From contig CM076943.1 of NCBI GenBank assembly GCA_039566865.1, forward strand, positions 35,534,663-35,598,662: 64,000 nt of DNA. The letters run 5' to 3'. Below the pieces are notes generated by a model, which was not told where the DNA came from, did no database searches, and saw only the letters and a list, made by a program, of their open reading frames with translations. Below, piece by piece: positions 54,477 to 64,000 of the stretch (its first letter is position 1; each line of letters opens with the position of its first letter). The position numbers and the translations under genes were made by a program. The stretch comes from Aurelia coerulea (Eukaryota > Cnidaria > Scyphozoa > Semaeostomeae > Ulmaridae).

Positions 54477-55654
54477 TCATGCCACCTTTTTTCTGATGTC
54501 CTGGATCAACTTCATTAAAAATGACTCCTTTCGTTCCATTAAATATCTATAAAATGTTCTTTCTTCATCATAAGTTTCTTCTAACAATCCTCTTTCGATT
54601 TCATTTGGTATTGGTTCAGCTTCCATCAGGCATGATTGTAAATCATTCTTGTTTTTTGCTTCAGCGAGACCGTTGTTTCCAAAAACAATGTCGAGGAGAG
54701 GTGCCTGTCGCATTTCACCAATGATTCCTTTTGATTTTAGAAAGTCTTTGCAGTTTTCCTTAAAATGATTCATGCAACGCAACTGCTTACTCTTTCTAAA
54801 ATTGCCTTTACATGCATTAATCAAAGCAATCTCTCCATCTGTAACCACAGGAATCCCAATCGCGTAATATTTTGGCCTATTAATAAACGTTGCTGCTGTT
54901 TCCTAACTGCAATATAAAGATAACAGTATTTGCTCTTTGAATTAAAGAAAATTAAATTCATACCGTAAATTTTGTGTCTTTCTTCTTGTGCTCTTGTGCT
55001 CCGATATCATTGAAGCATTCTGCCACCATGGTAACAGAATTGATGTTGTTGTTATTGTACTGGAATAACGACGCAACATTATAGCTTGCAATGGTTGAAG
55101 TGTGCATATAAGAAATAACAAGGAGCGCAGCTTTCTTATTTACAAAAATCTAACAACAGTTTTGTCCTCGCTCAATCTCGGTGAATTTTGCGTCAAACGC
55201 CCAGTTCTCTGCATGAAAATTCTCCCCAGCTTTTAAACATCGTACTCAATGCATTTGTCTTCACTTTCCTCCTCGAAATGATTTAAAACAACGCGAAACA
55301 AAACGTACCACTTTGGAAATTTGAAATCTGCCGAAGCTTGGTCTCACCATCGTGGCCAGGATAAAAGGCGCCGACGTTCGAAATTCGTCAGATTCTCGAC
55401 GAAAATCACGACGACATTTAATGTTGCGTCATTTTCCAGTACAATAACAACAACATCAATTCTGTTACCATATTAGGCCGACATATTACGCGATTGGGAT
55501 TCCTGTGCTGTAACAAAGCCAAATTTAGCATTTGTTAGCTCTGCCTTTCTTGCAATAACTCTCAAGCCGCTATCAAAGACATCCCCGGTTTTCTGACGAT
55601 GAATCATTGTTGGACTAAAACCTACCTAAGGTCTAAAACTAACCTAAGGACTAA

Positions 55655-56052
55655 AACTAAAACTAAAGTTGGACTAAAACTAACCTAAGGACTAAAAATC
55701 TTCTGCGGTTACCAAGCACCAACACCTTGTCATATGGAAATGATTCATTATCTTTCAGGGGGGCCATCCTTTGGAACACTTTGTCTGACTCAATAAAAAG
55801 CCTGGCAACCAGTGCTAGCTTTAAGAGATCAATTAAAGAGTGGAAGGGTGACAGTTGCTCATGCAAAATATGTAGATAAAGAGTCCGTGGGAATTTCACC
55901 AGAAATATTTCTGTATTATAATCATGTATTTATCTATTCATTGTAATTAGTATTCCTTTTTGTGTAAATAGTTGGTCTTAATTAGTTCAATTTTGAACTA
56001 TCAGTTTTTTTTAACCAACTGTAAATAATGTTATAATAATAATAATAATTGG
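55655..56052 (+). mobile_element. LINE C-terminal end with (TAA)n tail
   Basis: The forward frame reads LLRLPSTNTLSYGNDSLSFR, then GAILWNTLSDSIKSLATSAS, FKRSIKEWKGDSCSCKICR and a stop. The CSCKIC motif parallels the CNCRLC end of the LINE at 2.3-3.6 kb, so both belong to related clades. A 160-base 3' UTR ends in (TAA)n at 56,034-56,050. A tandem repeat of CTAAGGACTAAAACTAA units at 55,623-55,695 marks the 5' truncation. Confidence 0.75.
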
Positions 56053-56235
56053 ACCGATGAGTAATGCATCAGTCCATCGTCCGGTCACATTCTTTGACCT
56101 CGATTCAGCAGATTTGTGTCGATATGTCAAGGGGGTGACCTCATGAGCTCCGTGGTTAAAGGTTGGGTCGATAGATACGGGAAGACCACCAGAAATGTTC
56201 TTCAAGTTGTCAGCCATTCGTTTGCTTCCAATTAC
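56053..56235. other. Short spacer
   Basis: Sequence between the LINE tail and the stop codon of the secreted-protein exon, probably its 3' UTR; nothing distinctive. Confidence 0.4.
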
Positions 56236-56940
56236 CTATATATCATTTGGAACATCGCTATGGAGCCAAACTATTCCTTCATCTTCTAACTGAAAGTCAT
56301 AAGCAAGAAGTGCTTCGACTTCAAAGGAAGGTGCTGAACGCCTATATCCTCCCGTACTAGAGGCCTTGTTTATCATTTGCTTTTTGGATTGGGGGCAATC
56401 ACCATAATCATTGTCATTTCCAAGTGTATCTATTGCTTCAGAGTATACTTTGCTTGGCTCCTTTCCACCACTGGCTGAGCGTTGACCTATATTATCCAGA
56501 GTACTTTTCTTGATTGGATGAAAAGGGTGACTTTCGGATGACGTTGAATTACCACGAGGCTGCACCGTGTATTCTAGCGAGTCAACACTTCCACAAACAT
56601 CGCAATTCACGTAGTACTGCAGCACGAGAGAATCATTAAAGATGTTATCGTTGCCATTGAGAAAATAAGTTATGTTCCGCACGAGGCATTTGTCGTTCTC
56701 CCTTCTGTTCACCTTCCTGTACAGCCAGTTATTTTGCAGGTTTAATTTCTTTTTTGCTTTTGTTTTTACTTTTGAATTTCCACTTCCGTCTGTCAAGCAT
56801 TCTACTGTGTGTCTTTTAACTTCAAGACACTTTTTGAAAACACCATTCAAGTCACTCTTCACGTCATCTAGATCATTTAGATCATCAAACCCATAAACGC
56901 AACAAAACACCGAAATCAGTAGAAAAAAGACTATTAACTC
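56236..56940 (-). CDS. Secreted protein, large 3' exon, unknown family
   Basis: The acceptor TATTTTTCTTTTACAG precedes GAGTTAATAGTC at 56,940. The exon is open for 234 codons to a stop at 56,236-56,238 and starts with a hydrophobic ELIVFFLLISVFCCVYGFDD, most of a signal peptide whose initiating Met must lie in an upstream exon not identified. The mature part is acidic at first (DDLNDLDDVKSDLN), has cysteines (KKCLEVKRHTVECL; NDKCLVRNITYF; YYVNCDVCGS), NxT/S glycosylation sites (RNIT, NDS, GNST) and a Ser-rich low-complexity tail. No family is recognised. Intact over 700 bases in this decayed setting, it is likely a real gene. It lies antisense inside the WD40-gene intron; part of its start is copied at 11,754. 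Confidence 0.6.
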   Translation of the reverse strand, partial: ELIVFFLLISVFCCVYGFDDLNDLDDVKSDLNGVFKKCLEVKRHTVECLTDGSGNSKVKTKAKKKLNLQNNWLYRKVNRRENDKCLVRNITYFLNGNDNIFNDSLVLQYYVNCDVCGSVDSLEYTVQPRGNSTSSESHPFHPIKKSTLDNIGQRSASGGKEPSKVYSEAIDTLGNDNDYGDCPQSKKQMINKASSTGGYRRSAPSFEVEALLAYDFQLEDEGIVWLHSDVPNDI

Positions 56941-57588
56941 CTGTAAAAGAAAAATAACCAAAATAAGCCTGTAACAAGGGAAAAACTGTTAAATCCTGTA
57001 AGACAAAACCGAATTAACCTTAAAACCTGAAAGGAAAGAAATAAGTTAATAACTGCTGAAAAGATAAACGTAAAATCACCAAATACTAGTTTCGTCGCAC
57101 TCTCATCAGTTCTATTCGTGCGAAGAACAAATTACCAATAAGAACAGGCCACTTTTTCAGCAGACGAGCAAAACAAAACTGAGACGTCATTAGCACCTAA
57201 GCCAACCTTTTGGCTAAACCCAATTGACACCCGCCAAAGATCAAAGCCTTTGGCGCAATTTAGAACAATTGCAACGTGAAAACAAATTCCTTCTGTTGGC
57301 AGAGTTAGGGATCCCGAAGTTTAATAAACACCGCTTCTAAAACCTTGACGTGGAAGGCAGACCTAGCCCTACCCAAAATTCGGAAACAATCCTCGCTATA
57401 GTTGCTACCACACTCATTGCTGCTCAGTAAGTGAGTACCAACTGATGAGTAATTTGAATAAAATAATCTCCAAGAGGTGATTTTTTTGCCACCCAGTATA
57501 AAGTTGCAAAGCTGTACAATTTCATGATTTATCGAAAATAGCTGTAAAATCAAAGATTTTTAATTAATCTTGTGTCCAATTTTTTCAG
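56941..57588. other. Intron sequence; possible upstream region of the secreted gene
   Basis: No exon with an ATG and donor in the right phase was found for the reverse gene. The end of the stretch carries the acceptor CCAATTTTTTCAG of the forward WD40 exon. Confidence 0.4.
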
Positions 57589-57703
57589 GTAAAGGAATTT
57601 GACAAGCACACAGCTGATGTCAAATTTCTCCTACCATTTGCAGAACATATGATATCTATAGATGAGCAAAACGTCATGAAAATTTGGAATGTTAAAGATC
57701 TCG
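57589..57703 (+). CDS. WDR36/UTP21-like WD40 gene, next exon
   Basis: Between CCAATTTTTTCAG and CTCG|GTAATT the frame reads VKEFDKHTADVKFLLPFAEH then MISIDEQNVMKIWNVKDLG. The pattern xVxxLLPFGxHxISVDxxNxMKIWNVK is strongly reminiscent of UTP21/WDR36, which builds a tandem beta-propeller in the UtpB complex of the SSU processome. It enters in phase 0 from the exon at 42,609 and leaves with one base, matching the next exon (G+AA gives Glu). Function is by family inference. Confidence 0.7.
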
Positions 57704-57767
57704 GTAATTACTTTTCTTTTTTGTATTGCATGTAAATTGTTGACTTCTTAGAAAACGTCTTTTTTAG

Positions 57768-57862
57768 AAATTTGGTTGGAATCAAATAAGTTGTCTCTCG
57801 ACGTCGCCAAGGCACCATATCTTCTCATAGGAGTTAGAAAGAAGTTAAAAGCATTGGAATTC
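57768..57862 (+). CDS. WD40 gene, third exon (ends early)
   Basis: After acceptor GTCTTTTTTAG the frame continues EIWLESNKLSLDVAKAPYLL then IGVRKKLKALEF and meets TAA at about 57,863. A second frame beyond, NQEKLQIINGLEHCDPYFHF from about 57,866, resembles a propeller blade and would follow a frameshift. Either the gene is a pseudogene or a donor before the stop was missed. Confidence 0.5.
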
Positions 57863-58049
57863 TAAATCAGGAGAAATTGCAAATCATTAATGGCCTGGAG
57901 CACTGTGATCCATATTTCCATTTTGGTGTGGTTGATACATATACATGAAAGTATCAGAATTGTACCAAACTGATTTGTCTATTGTTAACTGTAGACTGGG
58001 GTATGTCAAAACATAAAAGTTTTCAAGTCGGAAAATTTAATTCCAAGAA

Positions 58050-59760
58050 AACATTTCTTCAAGTTAGGCCTAAAAATATAGATTGTCTGCACGATCGAAG
58101 TACAGATCCGAGCACATTCTTCAACACAAATATATAAATAATAGCATAGGTTCCAAATCTTTAAAAAGGCTGGTGTAAAATTGAGTGACCTATTTCCTTT
58201 AACTGAATGACTTCAAAGAAACTTTAGCTATTTCTCTATAATTCTACCGTTGTACTTTTCTGAAATCTTCCTTAACTCCTGCGGGACACTCAGAGCTTGG
58301 AGAGAAAAAACACACTGGGTTGGCGATCTGTGGGGTCGTATCATTTAACTAAACAAGCGATTATACAATTTGGTAACTGCGGTTTGTAGTGCCGTCCTGC
58401 AAGGAGGGAGTAGGCCAGCAAAATGCAATGCTGCCGTCCCCCCTTGGGGAGTAGGTCAGTCCCTGAGACTTAAGATAATGTCAAACCCTAAGGCCACCCA
58501 GAATGGGGTGGCCCTTACCGCGCTACGATACATAAATTGAATGACAACATAAAAAATGTTCGAGTGTAGCAGCCCCTTACAATGATACGACCCATAAAAT
58601 GTTCAATGGATTGCGGTTTGTTCTGCCATAGTGCAAAGAGAGAGTAGGCCAGCAATCAATGCTGCCGTCCCCCTTTGGAATTTTTTGTTTTGTTTTTGTT
58701 TTCTTTTTTCTTGTCATTTGTGTCACTTAATTCTGTCATCCTGCAAGAAAAAAGTAGGTCAGCAAAGGCGATTCTCCCATCCCCAATTGGGTAATAGACC
58801 AATTCTTGTCATCTGTGTTACTTTGTTCTGCCATCCTGCAAGAAGGGAGTAGGTCAGCACAATGCACTGCTGCCATCCTCCTTGGCTGTCCCTCAAGCTT
58901 AAGATAATATCAACCCTAATGCCACCCAGAATGGGGTGGCCCTTACTGTGCTAAAAAATACATTTGATGACAACATAAGAGTGGCTGAGTTTGGCAACCC
59001 TTTGCTGAAGTTTCAGTACAATGGGGATGGGGAACCTGAAGAATGAAAGAGCCTCTTACTGTTCAATGGATTTAAGAGTATAGAAAAGGGGAGGGAGGGA
59101 GGGGAAATTCGTTTTTGATCGAGTCTTGATGCACGAGGAGGACTCGCAGCATGATGCATGCTGGGAAGTATGAGATGCGTGACAGGGGGAGAAGGGACCG
59201 AGAGGGGGGAAGGAAACAACTGTGCTAACCCTTGTAGTTAAACCACATTTACTCTGAGGCGTAAATGTTTGCAATATTTTCAGAATTAGAGTGTTTTTCT
59301 TCTTTTTCAAGAATTTAAGAAAAATTTTCAAAAAAACTTAAAACCATCGTAATTTCTAAACTGTTTGAAGCAACATGAAATAATTTCGCAGAAAACCATA
59401 GTTTACGAATGTCTACAATGTGATATCAAGCAAAAGTCCGTCACTCATCTGGCTTATGATTTAGAAATTTGATGACGTCACATCCTCAAATGACTTGAAA
59501 TGTAAGATACGCTGTAATTTCGAAAAATGTTCCAAATTTCTGGAAAGTCCAACGGTAGAATTATAGATAAGTATCTAAAATTTCTGTCAAGCCATTCAAT
59601 CAGAAGAAATAAGTCATTAAACTTTGCACCCACCTTTTTATCCCGAGTTAAAGATTTGGAACCTATGTTATAAATAATATAAACAATAGCCTAAATATAA
59701 ACAATATATATAAACAAAAGCCCAAATATAAACAATACAATATATAAACATAGCCTAAAA
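58050..59760. mobile_element. Inverted-repeat element with internal tandem repeats, about 1.6 kb
   Basis: The left arm 58,129-58,275 (ATAGCATAGGTTCCAAATCT; CTCTATAATTCTACCGTTG) is inverted at 59,525-59,685 (CAACGGTAGAATTATAGATA; AGATTTGGAACCTATGTTAT), with about 75% match by eye. The interior has four copies of a GGGAGTAGGTCAGCA ... CTGCCRTCCCCC unit (about 58,405, 58,640, 58,755 and 58,845) and two copies of a longer block with CCACCCAGAATGGGGTGG, which can form a hairpin (58,495 and 58,920). No transposase. Exact ends and target duplication unresolved. Confidence 0.65.
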
Positions 59761-61035
59761 ATATAGTTTATACTCCTTTGTAGGCAAAGCAAGTTCACAA
59801 AATAACACTAGCTTTGCAGCTGAAATCTCTTAGCTTGTGCTCACTTGATTTTCATTTATTTTGTTTTGTTTGACAGATTAAGCCTTTCAGAATATGTATT
59901 GAAAAGGTCAATTGAAAACTTTACCTCGATGTGTGTACATTTTTCAAATGCATTGTTGCAAAAATATTTCTCAAACAAAACGTTGCAAAAATTTTTAATT
60001 GGATCACAAAACCCTTCTTTAACATCAAAAACGAAAAATATATGTTTCCGAATTCTTGTAAAGCCTTGTTGCAAAATCCAGTTTAAATTATTTGCTCTTC
60101 GTTGCTAAAAGACGGAACACCCCAGAACAAGCCAAGAACAACCGGAACAATAGAAGAACAAGCTAGGAACAGGCGAAACAACCCAATAACAAGCCAGGAA
60201 CAACATAAGAACAGGCGGAACAAAACACGAAAAAGCCAGAAAAAGACCGTATTTAGGATTTCTATGTGATTTGACAGATTTCTGTGGTAAAAAAACGGAA
60301 TTCTGTTGAATCAAGCGAGGGGTGTATCACTCTTCGAAAGAAGCGTACGAGATATAAAAACATAGGATTTTTAGTTGATTTTTCGACAGATTTTTCTTGA
60401 AAACATAGGATTTTTGCCAAAGGTGTACGCGATTTTTGCAGAGTTATACGCCCCCTGGTCGAAACATTTATGCGAGGGTCGTCGAAACCAGTGATTTCGA
60501 AACTATATTATAGACCTTCATAAACTATTGTTTCTTGAAGATTATTTCATTTTTCCTCTATTGTTTGAGGATCTACGATGATTTTGATTTTTTCAAAATT
60601 CTCCATGAATTCTTTCAATGAAAGTAGCCCTGCTGCCATGTATGAAGAATAGTTTGGAGATGTTGGGAACGAGATGAAGAGTATCAACAATACTGGTTAT
60701 GTGAATCCGCAAGAAGAGTCCAGGAAAAGGTTAAACCTTCCCTTCTGATGGGAATTTCGTTAGTTAAAGTGCCTATGACACCAATTCATATTTTTTGGTC
60801 AAGTGTTAAATCAGGATCGAGAATTAATAAAAACTGGTTTCAACCTCATCAACACCTCCAATTATTCCGCAAAAGCCCCCTGAAAGCCCCCACTTTTGAA
60901 AAATGACGCGCGGCGCGGAGGCTGGGTCGAGCCTCCTTGTTACGTCAAAGTAGCAACGCGTGCTTCTCCCATGCTTGATCAGACAGTGGAAGTTGTTGAT
61001 TGTTAATTGTTTGCCTTGTGAAATTAGTGTTTGAA
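59761..61035. other. Spacer with an A/C-rich repeat; 5' side of the P2X7-domain gene
   Basis: Positions 60,108-60,245 repeat AGAACAAGCCAGGAACAA-like units, degenerate and irregular. No gene was recognised. The stretch 60,900-61,035 (GACGCGCGGCGCGGAGGCTG, several CpG) is GC-richer than its surroundings and may be the promoter of the gene starting at 61,036. Confidence 0.45.
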
Positions 61036-62344
61036 ATGTCGACTAGGAGTTCTGATTCGGATTGGGAGAACATCACTTCAGGATCAGAAGAAAGTATTAC
61101 CCCAGATGAAGAAGAAGAAAGAGGGCAAGAAGGTATTGGGGGACATGAAGGCGCAGTAGGATTTTATGGAGGAAATGAACTGCAGCCTTACCAAGATGAG
61201 CCCGAGGCAGACGAGGAATGGATCGCTCGATATGAGCAGGAATTAGCTGAGGAATTGGCAAGAAATATGGAGATGGAAGAACGGCTGGATGGCAGGAGAG
61301 AGATATCGACATGGTCAGTAAACCAATACTTTTGTGTTTGTTTCTCAAAATGTTTTCACGGCTACACCGATGCACCTCCCTCCCGGCCCGGCCCGGCCCG
61401 GGTTCTGCTTTGTTGTCACTTCTAACTTGCTTCTCGTGTGATCCTAGCTTATAACTCTTACTAAAGTGGTCATGGCCAATGTAGTTCGTAGCAATTTATT
61501 ATTCTGCTGTATAATTTAAGGCCCATTTGCCAAGTTTCAGCACCTGCTCACCTGCATGTGTGCCAAAGTGCTGTATAAAAGTATAAGTTGCACTTGATTT
61601 CGAACTGTGGACAGAAGGCGTTTGGATGCATATAATGAAACAAACTGCCTCCTCTCTTTTGGCAAATAAAATAGACTAGTGCAATATTTTTCAAAAAAGC
61701 ATAGCATTGCTAAGAAGAAAGTTTTTACAAACAATTGTGTTTTAACACCAGGTAACTGTAATTTGTTTTTGTTTGAAGGTGTAAATGTGGAAACTGCAAA
61801 ACAAACTTGTTGCAGAATGCAAAGGAATGCAACTGCTGTGTTGAGATGGAAGCATGCCAGAAGGCTCTTACGGATGCAGTAGTTCTCGAAGAGGCTGGTG
61901 ATCTGACATGTATCACCCAGCACCCAGGATTTAAAGTGAATTGCCTGAAAAATACTACAAGAAGAAGAAGAAGTAAAGAAGTGTGTCTGAAGAAGAAGTA
62001 AATTTCTGAGAAAATCCAGATGATGCAGATACTTTTTGTAGAATTTTACAGATTTACTATGTTGTCTTCCTAGATTCCTGCGAAGTGTTGCATATCAGCA
62101 GTTCACACGGATGGTGTATGGGGAACTTGGAAAAGGAACAAAACCACTGCCTGCATGTGCCGATACAGCCATACGAGAGAAATTTCCTCAAAACCATTCA
62201 AAAGTGGCTTCTTTGTCAAAACTTCAACTACTTTTTCATAGACATCTGAAGCTGAAAAGCAAGTTTTTTGATAGTCTCAGCAAAGCAAATGTGAAGGAAA
62301 ATGTGATTAAATACTGTTCCACTAACTTAAAAGATTGTTCCTAA
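61036..62344 (+). CDS. P2X7-intracellular-domain protein
   Basis: Three exons. Exon 1 (61,036-61,313) encodes an acidic disordered N-terminus and NELQPYQDEPEADEEW, the QPYxFEP-like lead-in of the family. Donor ATG|GTCAGTA joins acceptor TGTTTGAAG, making the codon TGG and the diagnostic WCKCGNCK (exon 2 from 61,779), then KECNCCVEMEACQKALTDAV and CITQHPGFKVNCL. The donor AAGAA|GTAAAT near 61,998 and acceptor GTCTTCCTAG (62,073) join in phase to FLRSVAYQQFTRMVYGELGK, LPACADTAIREKFPQ and a stop at 62,344. This is the Cys-rich cytosolic ballast domain of P2X7 receptors, which binds zinc and GDP there, here as a stand-alone protein without a channel. The exon 2-3 linker is basic and shorter than usual. 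Confidence 0.8.
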
Positions 62345-62742
62345 CAAACTTGGCCCCTTAGTAAAAAATGTAGTTTGCACAAACTTTGCAATCTGAGTCT
62401 GCAATGTGCAATAAGAATGCACATTCTTCTTTTGGAGTTTGCAAGTTTATAGGGAGTTTGCACAAATTCACGTGGTTACGTACTGTAAGCTTCAAAGAAA
62501 CTGTTGGAAATTGGTTTAGTGCAAAATTCAAAACAAACAAAATTCAAAACAAACTTTTGTCTTAACTTTCTGCAAACTAAATTCAAACTCAATGCAAACC
62601 CCATGTTTACTATGGGGGTGAATATATACAGCATTCCATTGCATGTTACAGAACAACTTTAATTGTATCTAGCAGGAATATTTTTAATGCCATGTGGGAC
62701 AGTCGTATGACTAGTTACTTGGTTTGAACCATTGTTTGTAGG
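62345..62742. other. Spacer between convergent genes
   Basis: About 400 bases, likely both 3' UTRs. GTTTGCACAAA-type words recur on both strands (62,372, 62,437 and 62,456), suggesting a small inverted or degenerate repeat. Confidence 0.4.
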
Positions 62743-63728
62743 TTATATTTCATCATGAGCACATTTATTGAAAACAGGGTCTTCAAGGTTGTCATGCTTG
62801 TTGGTCATGTGGCTCAGGAATGACTTGAATTTTGCTACAATAACACGTCCATTGCCATCATAGGTAGAGAGGGCACTCCAGTAGAGATCATTCATGCAGG
62901 GCTTTATCCATCCAGCATGGTCTTTACATCCTTTTAGTTTGGAGATCTTATTTAGCTCTTTCAGGATTTCTGTGAGAAATATTTCTTTGCTAAATGTTGC
63001 TTTAGAAAATGTAAGAACTTCACTAAGAAACAACAGGCTTGTGTGGGTCAACTGTCAGTACTGTGGTAACATCTATATTTCTCTATGATAACAGGCCTTT
63101 TAGCTATTCTGAAAAAAATCAGAATCGAACAATATTTTGCTTCGTTTTGCAGAATTTTCGAATGTGCACAATAGTGATAGAAGCTCTAACTCCACTCGAT
63201 TGAACCTCGCGTTTAAAAATGTATAAAAATAACGCTTGGTCCAGAACAGGCTCTTTGTAGAATAGCTGAAAGGTCTATTTCATTTGTCTTAAGTATGGGG
63301 TTTTCCAAAAAATAAGATATGGTAGAAATGAGAAATGCGAAGGTTAATGTATTGCTTAGAGTATTTTTGTAATGCTGTTGTCTGTGGTTTTTAGAAAAAG
63401 GTTACAAAGTATATGCAATCAAGATGCCGCTAATCTATATGCATACATGGAGAGGCCCAGCCATCTCTAAACAATACATCGACCCCCAATTTTGCAGTTA
63501 CAGTCTAATATGGTGTCAAATATTTTGAACAAAAGCTTACTCTTTTTTTAAATGCCAGAGATCAAAGTAATGCTTAATGTTATGCAAAACTTCTCTCATA
63601 TGCTTTGCTATTGACAGATGCCTGTCTGTGACAATTGCTGATATCAGTAGTCCACAACTCAGCACAAATTGCGTACACCTTTGGAACCCTTCTAACTCCA
63701 TTGCTGAACTCCCTCCAACCTCGTTACT
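62743..63728 (-). CDS. Transposase-like gene (TDRHLSI / DLWHLKK type), 3' part
   Basis: Reverse strand. Exon 63,728-63,541 follows acceptor CTTGATTGTAG and reads SNEVGGSSAMELEGFQRCTQ, LISAIVTDRHLSIAKHMREV, HNIKHYFDLWHLKK and donor GA|GTAAGC. It joins in phase acceptor ACATTTAG at 62,989: KEIFLTEILKELNKISKLKG, WIKPCMNDLYWSALSTYDGN, VIVAKFKSFLSHMTNKHDNL and FNKCAHDEI, stop 62,743. The TDRHxxIxKxMRE ... DxWHxxK ... CLHG-type order is a family of transposase-like proteins abundant in cnidarians and fishes; Asp in TDRH and DLWH would be catalytic. Upstream exons lie beyond 63,728, possibly outside the window. A MITE sits in the intron. Confidence 0.7.
63092..63277. mobile_element. Short inverted-repeat MITE, copy 2
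   Basis: The left end GGCCTTTTAGCTATTCTG and right end GAATAGCTGAAAGGTCTA are inverted. The whole element is an inverted relative of 267-449 at the other edge of the window. It lies in the intron between the two visible exons of the transposase-like gene. Confidence 0.6.
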
Positions 63729-64000
63729 CTACAATCAAGAGAGAAATGAGAGGGCTACACCAGGCAGGCTTACATCAAACTGTAAGATAATCAATTTAAA
63801 ATAATTTGAAAAACAAAATTGTACAAATATGTCATCCCTGTCAAATGAATATTTCACACATTGCACAGATGATCATAGATGTTAAAATTTACCTCAGAGT
63901 ACCAGGAAAATTCCTTAGATCGGCAATGGTTTCCTAGCTCAATATTCAACATTTAGATTTAGAAAATTATACCTGTCAATTGTTGATTGCACTGGTACTC
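63729..64000. other. Upstream part of the transposase-like gene, unresolved
   Basis: Reverse frames hint at further coding near 64,000 (VPVQSTID then a GTATAA-like donor), but no family block could be confirmed before the window edge. Confidence 0.35.

Larger units (their letters stand above)
52284..55440 (-). pseudogene. MULE-type transposase with SWIM finger, in pieces
   Basis: Reverse-strand blocks in family order: SYMHTSTIASYNVASLF near 55,110 and HKKKDTKFTV near 54,980; an exon with acceptor GCAGTTAG at 54,902 reading FINRPKYYAIGIPVVTDGEI, LRCMNHFKENCKDFLKSKGI, LLDIVFGNNGLAEAKNKNDL and FYRYLMERKESFL (to 54,477); RFKKQFTDQVSNKAKNLQV near 52,900; and SGHFYTVKILGESRTSCDC with KGFRYF near 52,400, a SWIM-like CxC zinc motif. 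VTDGE-A-LINA then LRC--HF is the second catalytic region of the MULE transposases common in cnidarians. Between 53.1 and 54.4 kb no coding blocks are seen. It may have been multi-exonic; stops suggest decay. Confidence 0.65.

Noticed and set aside
61381..61401. (CCCGG)n run as a separate element
   Set aside because: It is a short GC-rich simple repeat within the first intron of the P2X7-domain gene, with no flanking structure.

Overview
The window is animal genomic DNA: AT-rich, with GT-AG introns, (TAA)n, (AAAT)n and (TTTGA)n microsatellites, a tRNA-derived SINE, and a very dense, layered population of mobile elements. The mix fits a cnidarian, probably an anthozoan: CR1/L2-like LINEs with an SGNH-type first ORF, BEL/Pao and Penelope-like retroelements, a P-superfamily transposon, MULE transposase, TA-flanked palindromic MITEs and a P2X7-intracellular-domain gene. 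The phylum is inferred from family content; no species marker was seen. Nearly all coding sequence is transposon-derived and decayed. Candidate host loci are a WDR36/UTP21-like beta-propeller gene (internal exons near 42.5 and 57.6 kb with a 15-kb transposon-filled intron), an exon of a secreted protein antisense inside that intron (56.2-56.9 kb), and possibly the P2X7-domain gene at 61.0-62.3 kb.

Layout. 0-4.8 kb: fragment of an AFTGAD/DxD-type transposon protein, a SINE, a LINE 3' end and MITE pieces. 5.2-7.9 kb: forward LINE (SGNH ORF1, APE endonuclease, start of RT). 8.0-10.1 kb: reverse LINE RT. 11.4-11.8 kb: RT scrap abutting a stray copy of the 56.9-kb exon. 12.7-16.7 kb: two palindromic MITEs, a reverse LINE and LINE tails. 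17.0-31.8 kb: one reverse LINE split by a MITE, itself carrying LINE tails, a second MITE and a complete 9,192-bp P-like transposon (20,583-29,774) with 25-bp inverted ends and an 8-bp target duplication. 31.8-38.0 kb: BEL/Pao element split by a 2.65-kb foldback-like element. 38.0-42.1 kb: reverse Penelope-like element, hAT-like MITE, (TAA)n-tailed LINE fragments. 42.5-57.9 kb: the WD40-gene intron, holding a reverse LINE, a 2.7-kb MULE-like long-TIR element, MITEs, a split MULE/SWIM transposase and the secreted-protein exon. 58-60 kb: inverted-repeat element with internal tandem repeats. 61-64 kb: P2X7-domain gene converging on a transposase-like gene.

How the parts relate. The P-like transposon encodes a transposase (reverse) and an unrecognised second gene (forward); both lie within the same inverted ends and duplication, so they move together. 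The P2X7-domain gene and its convergent neighbour may be a similar two-gene unit, but its ends are not visible. Insertion junctions with target duplications (CCCCCAAC, ATACTC, CCAA, CTCCTGGCA, CCCCTTAC, TA) let the order of insertions be read directly. Exon boundaries and frames were worked out by eye; family assignments are from recalled motifs, with no search run.
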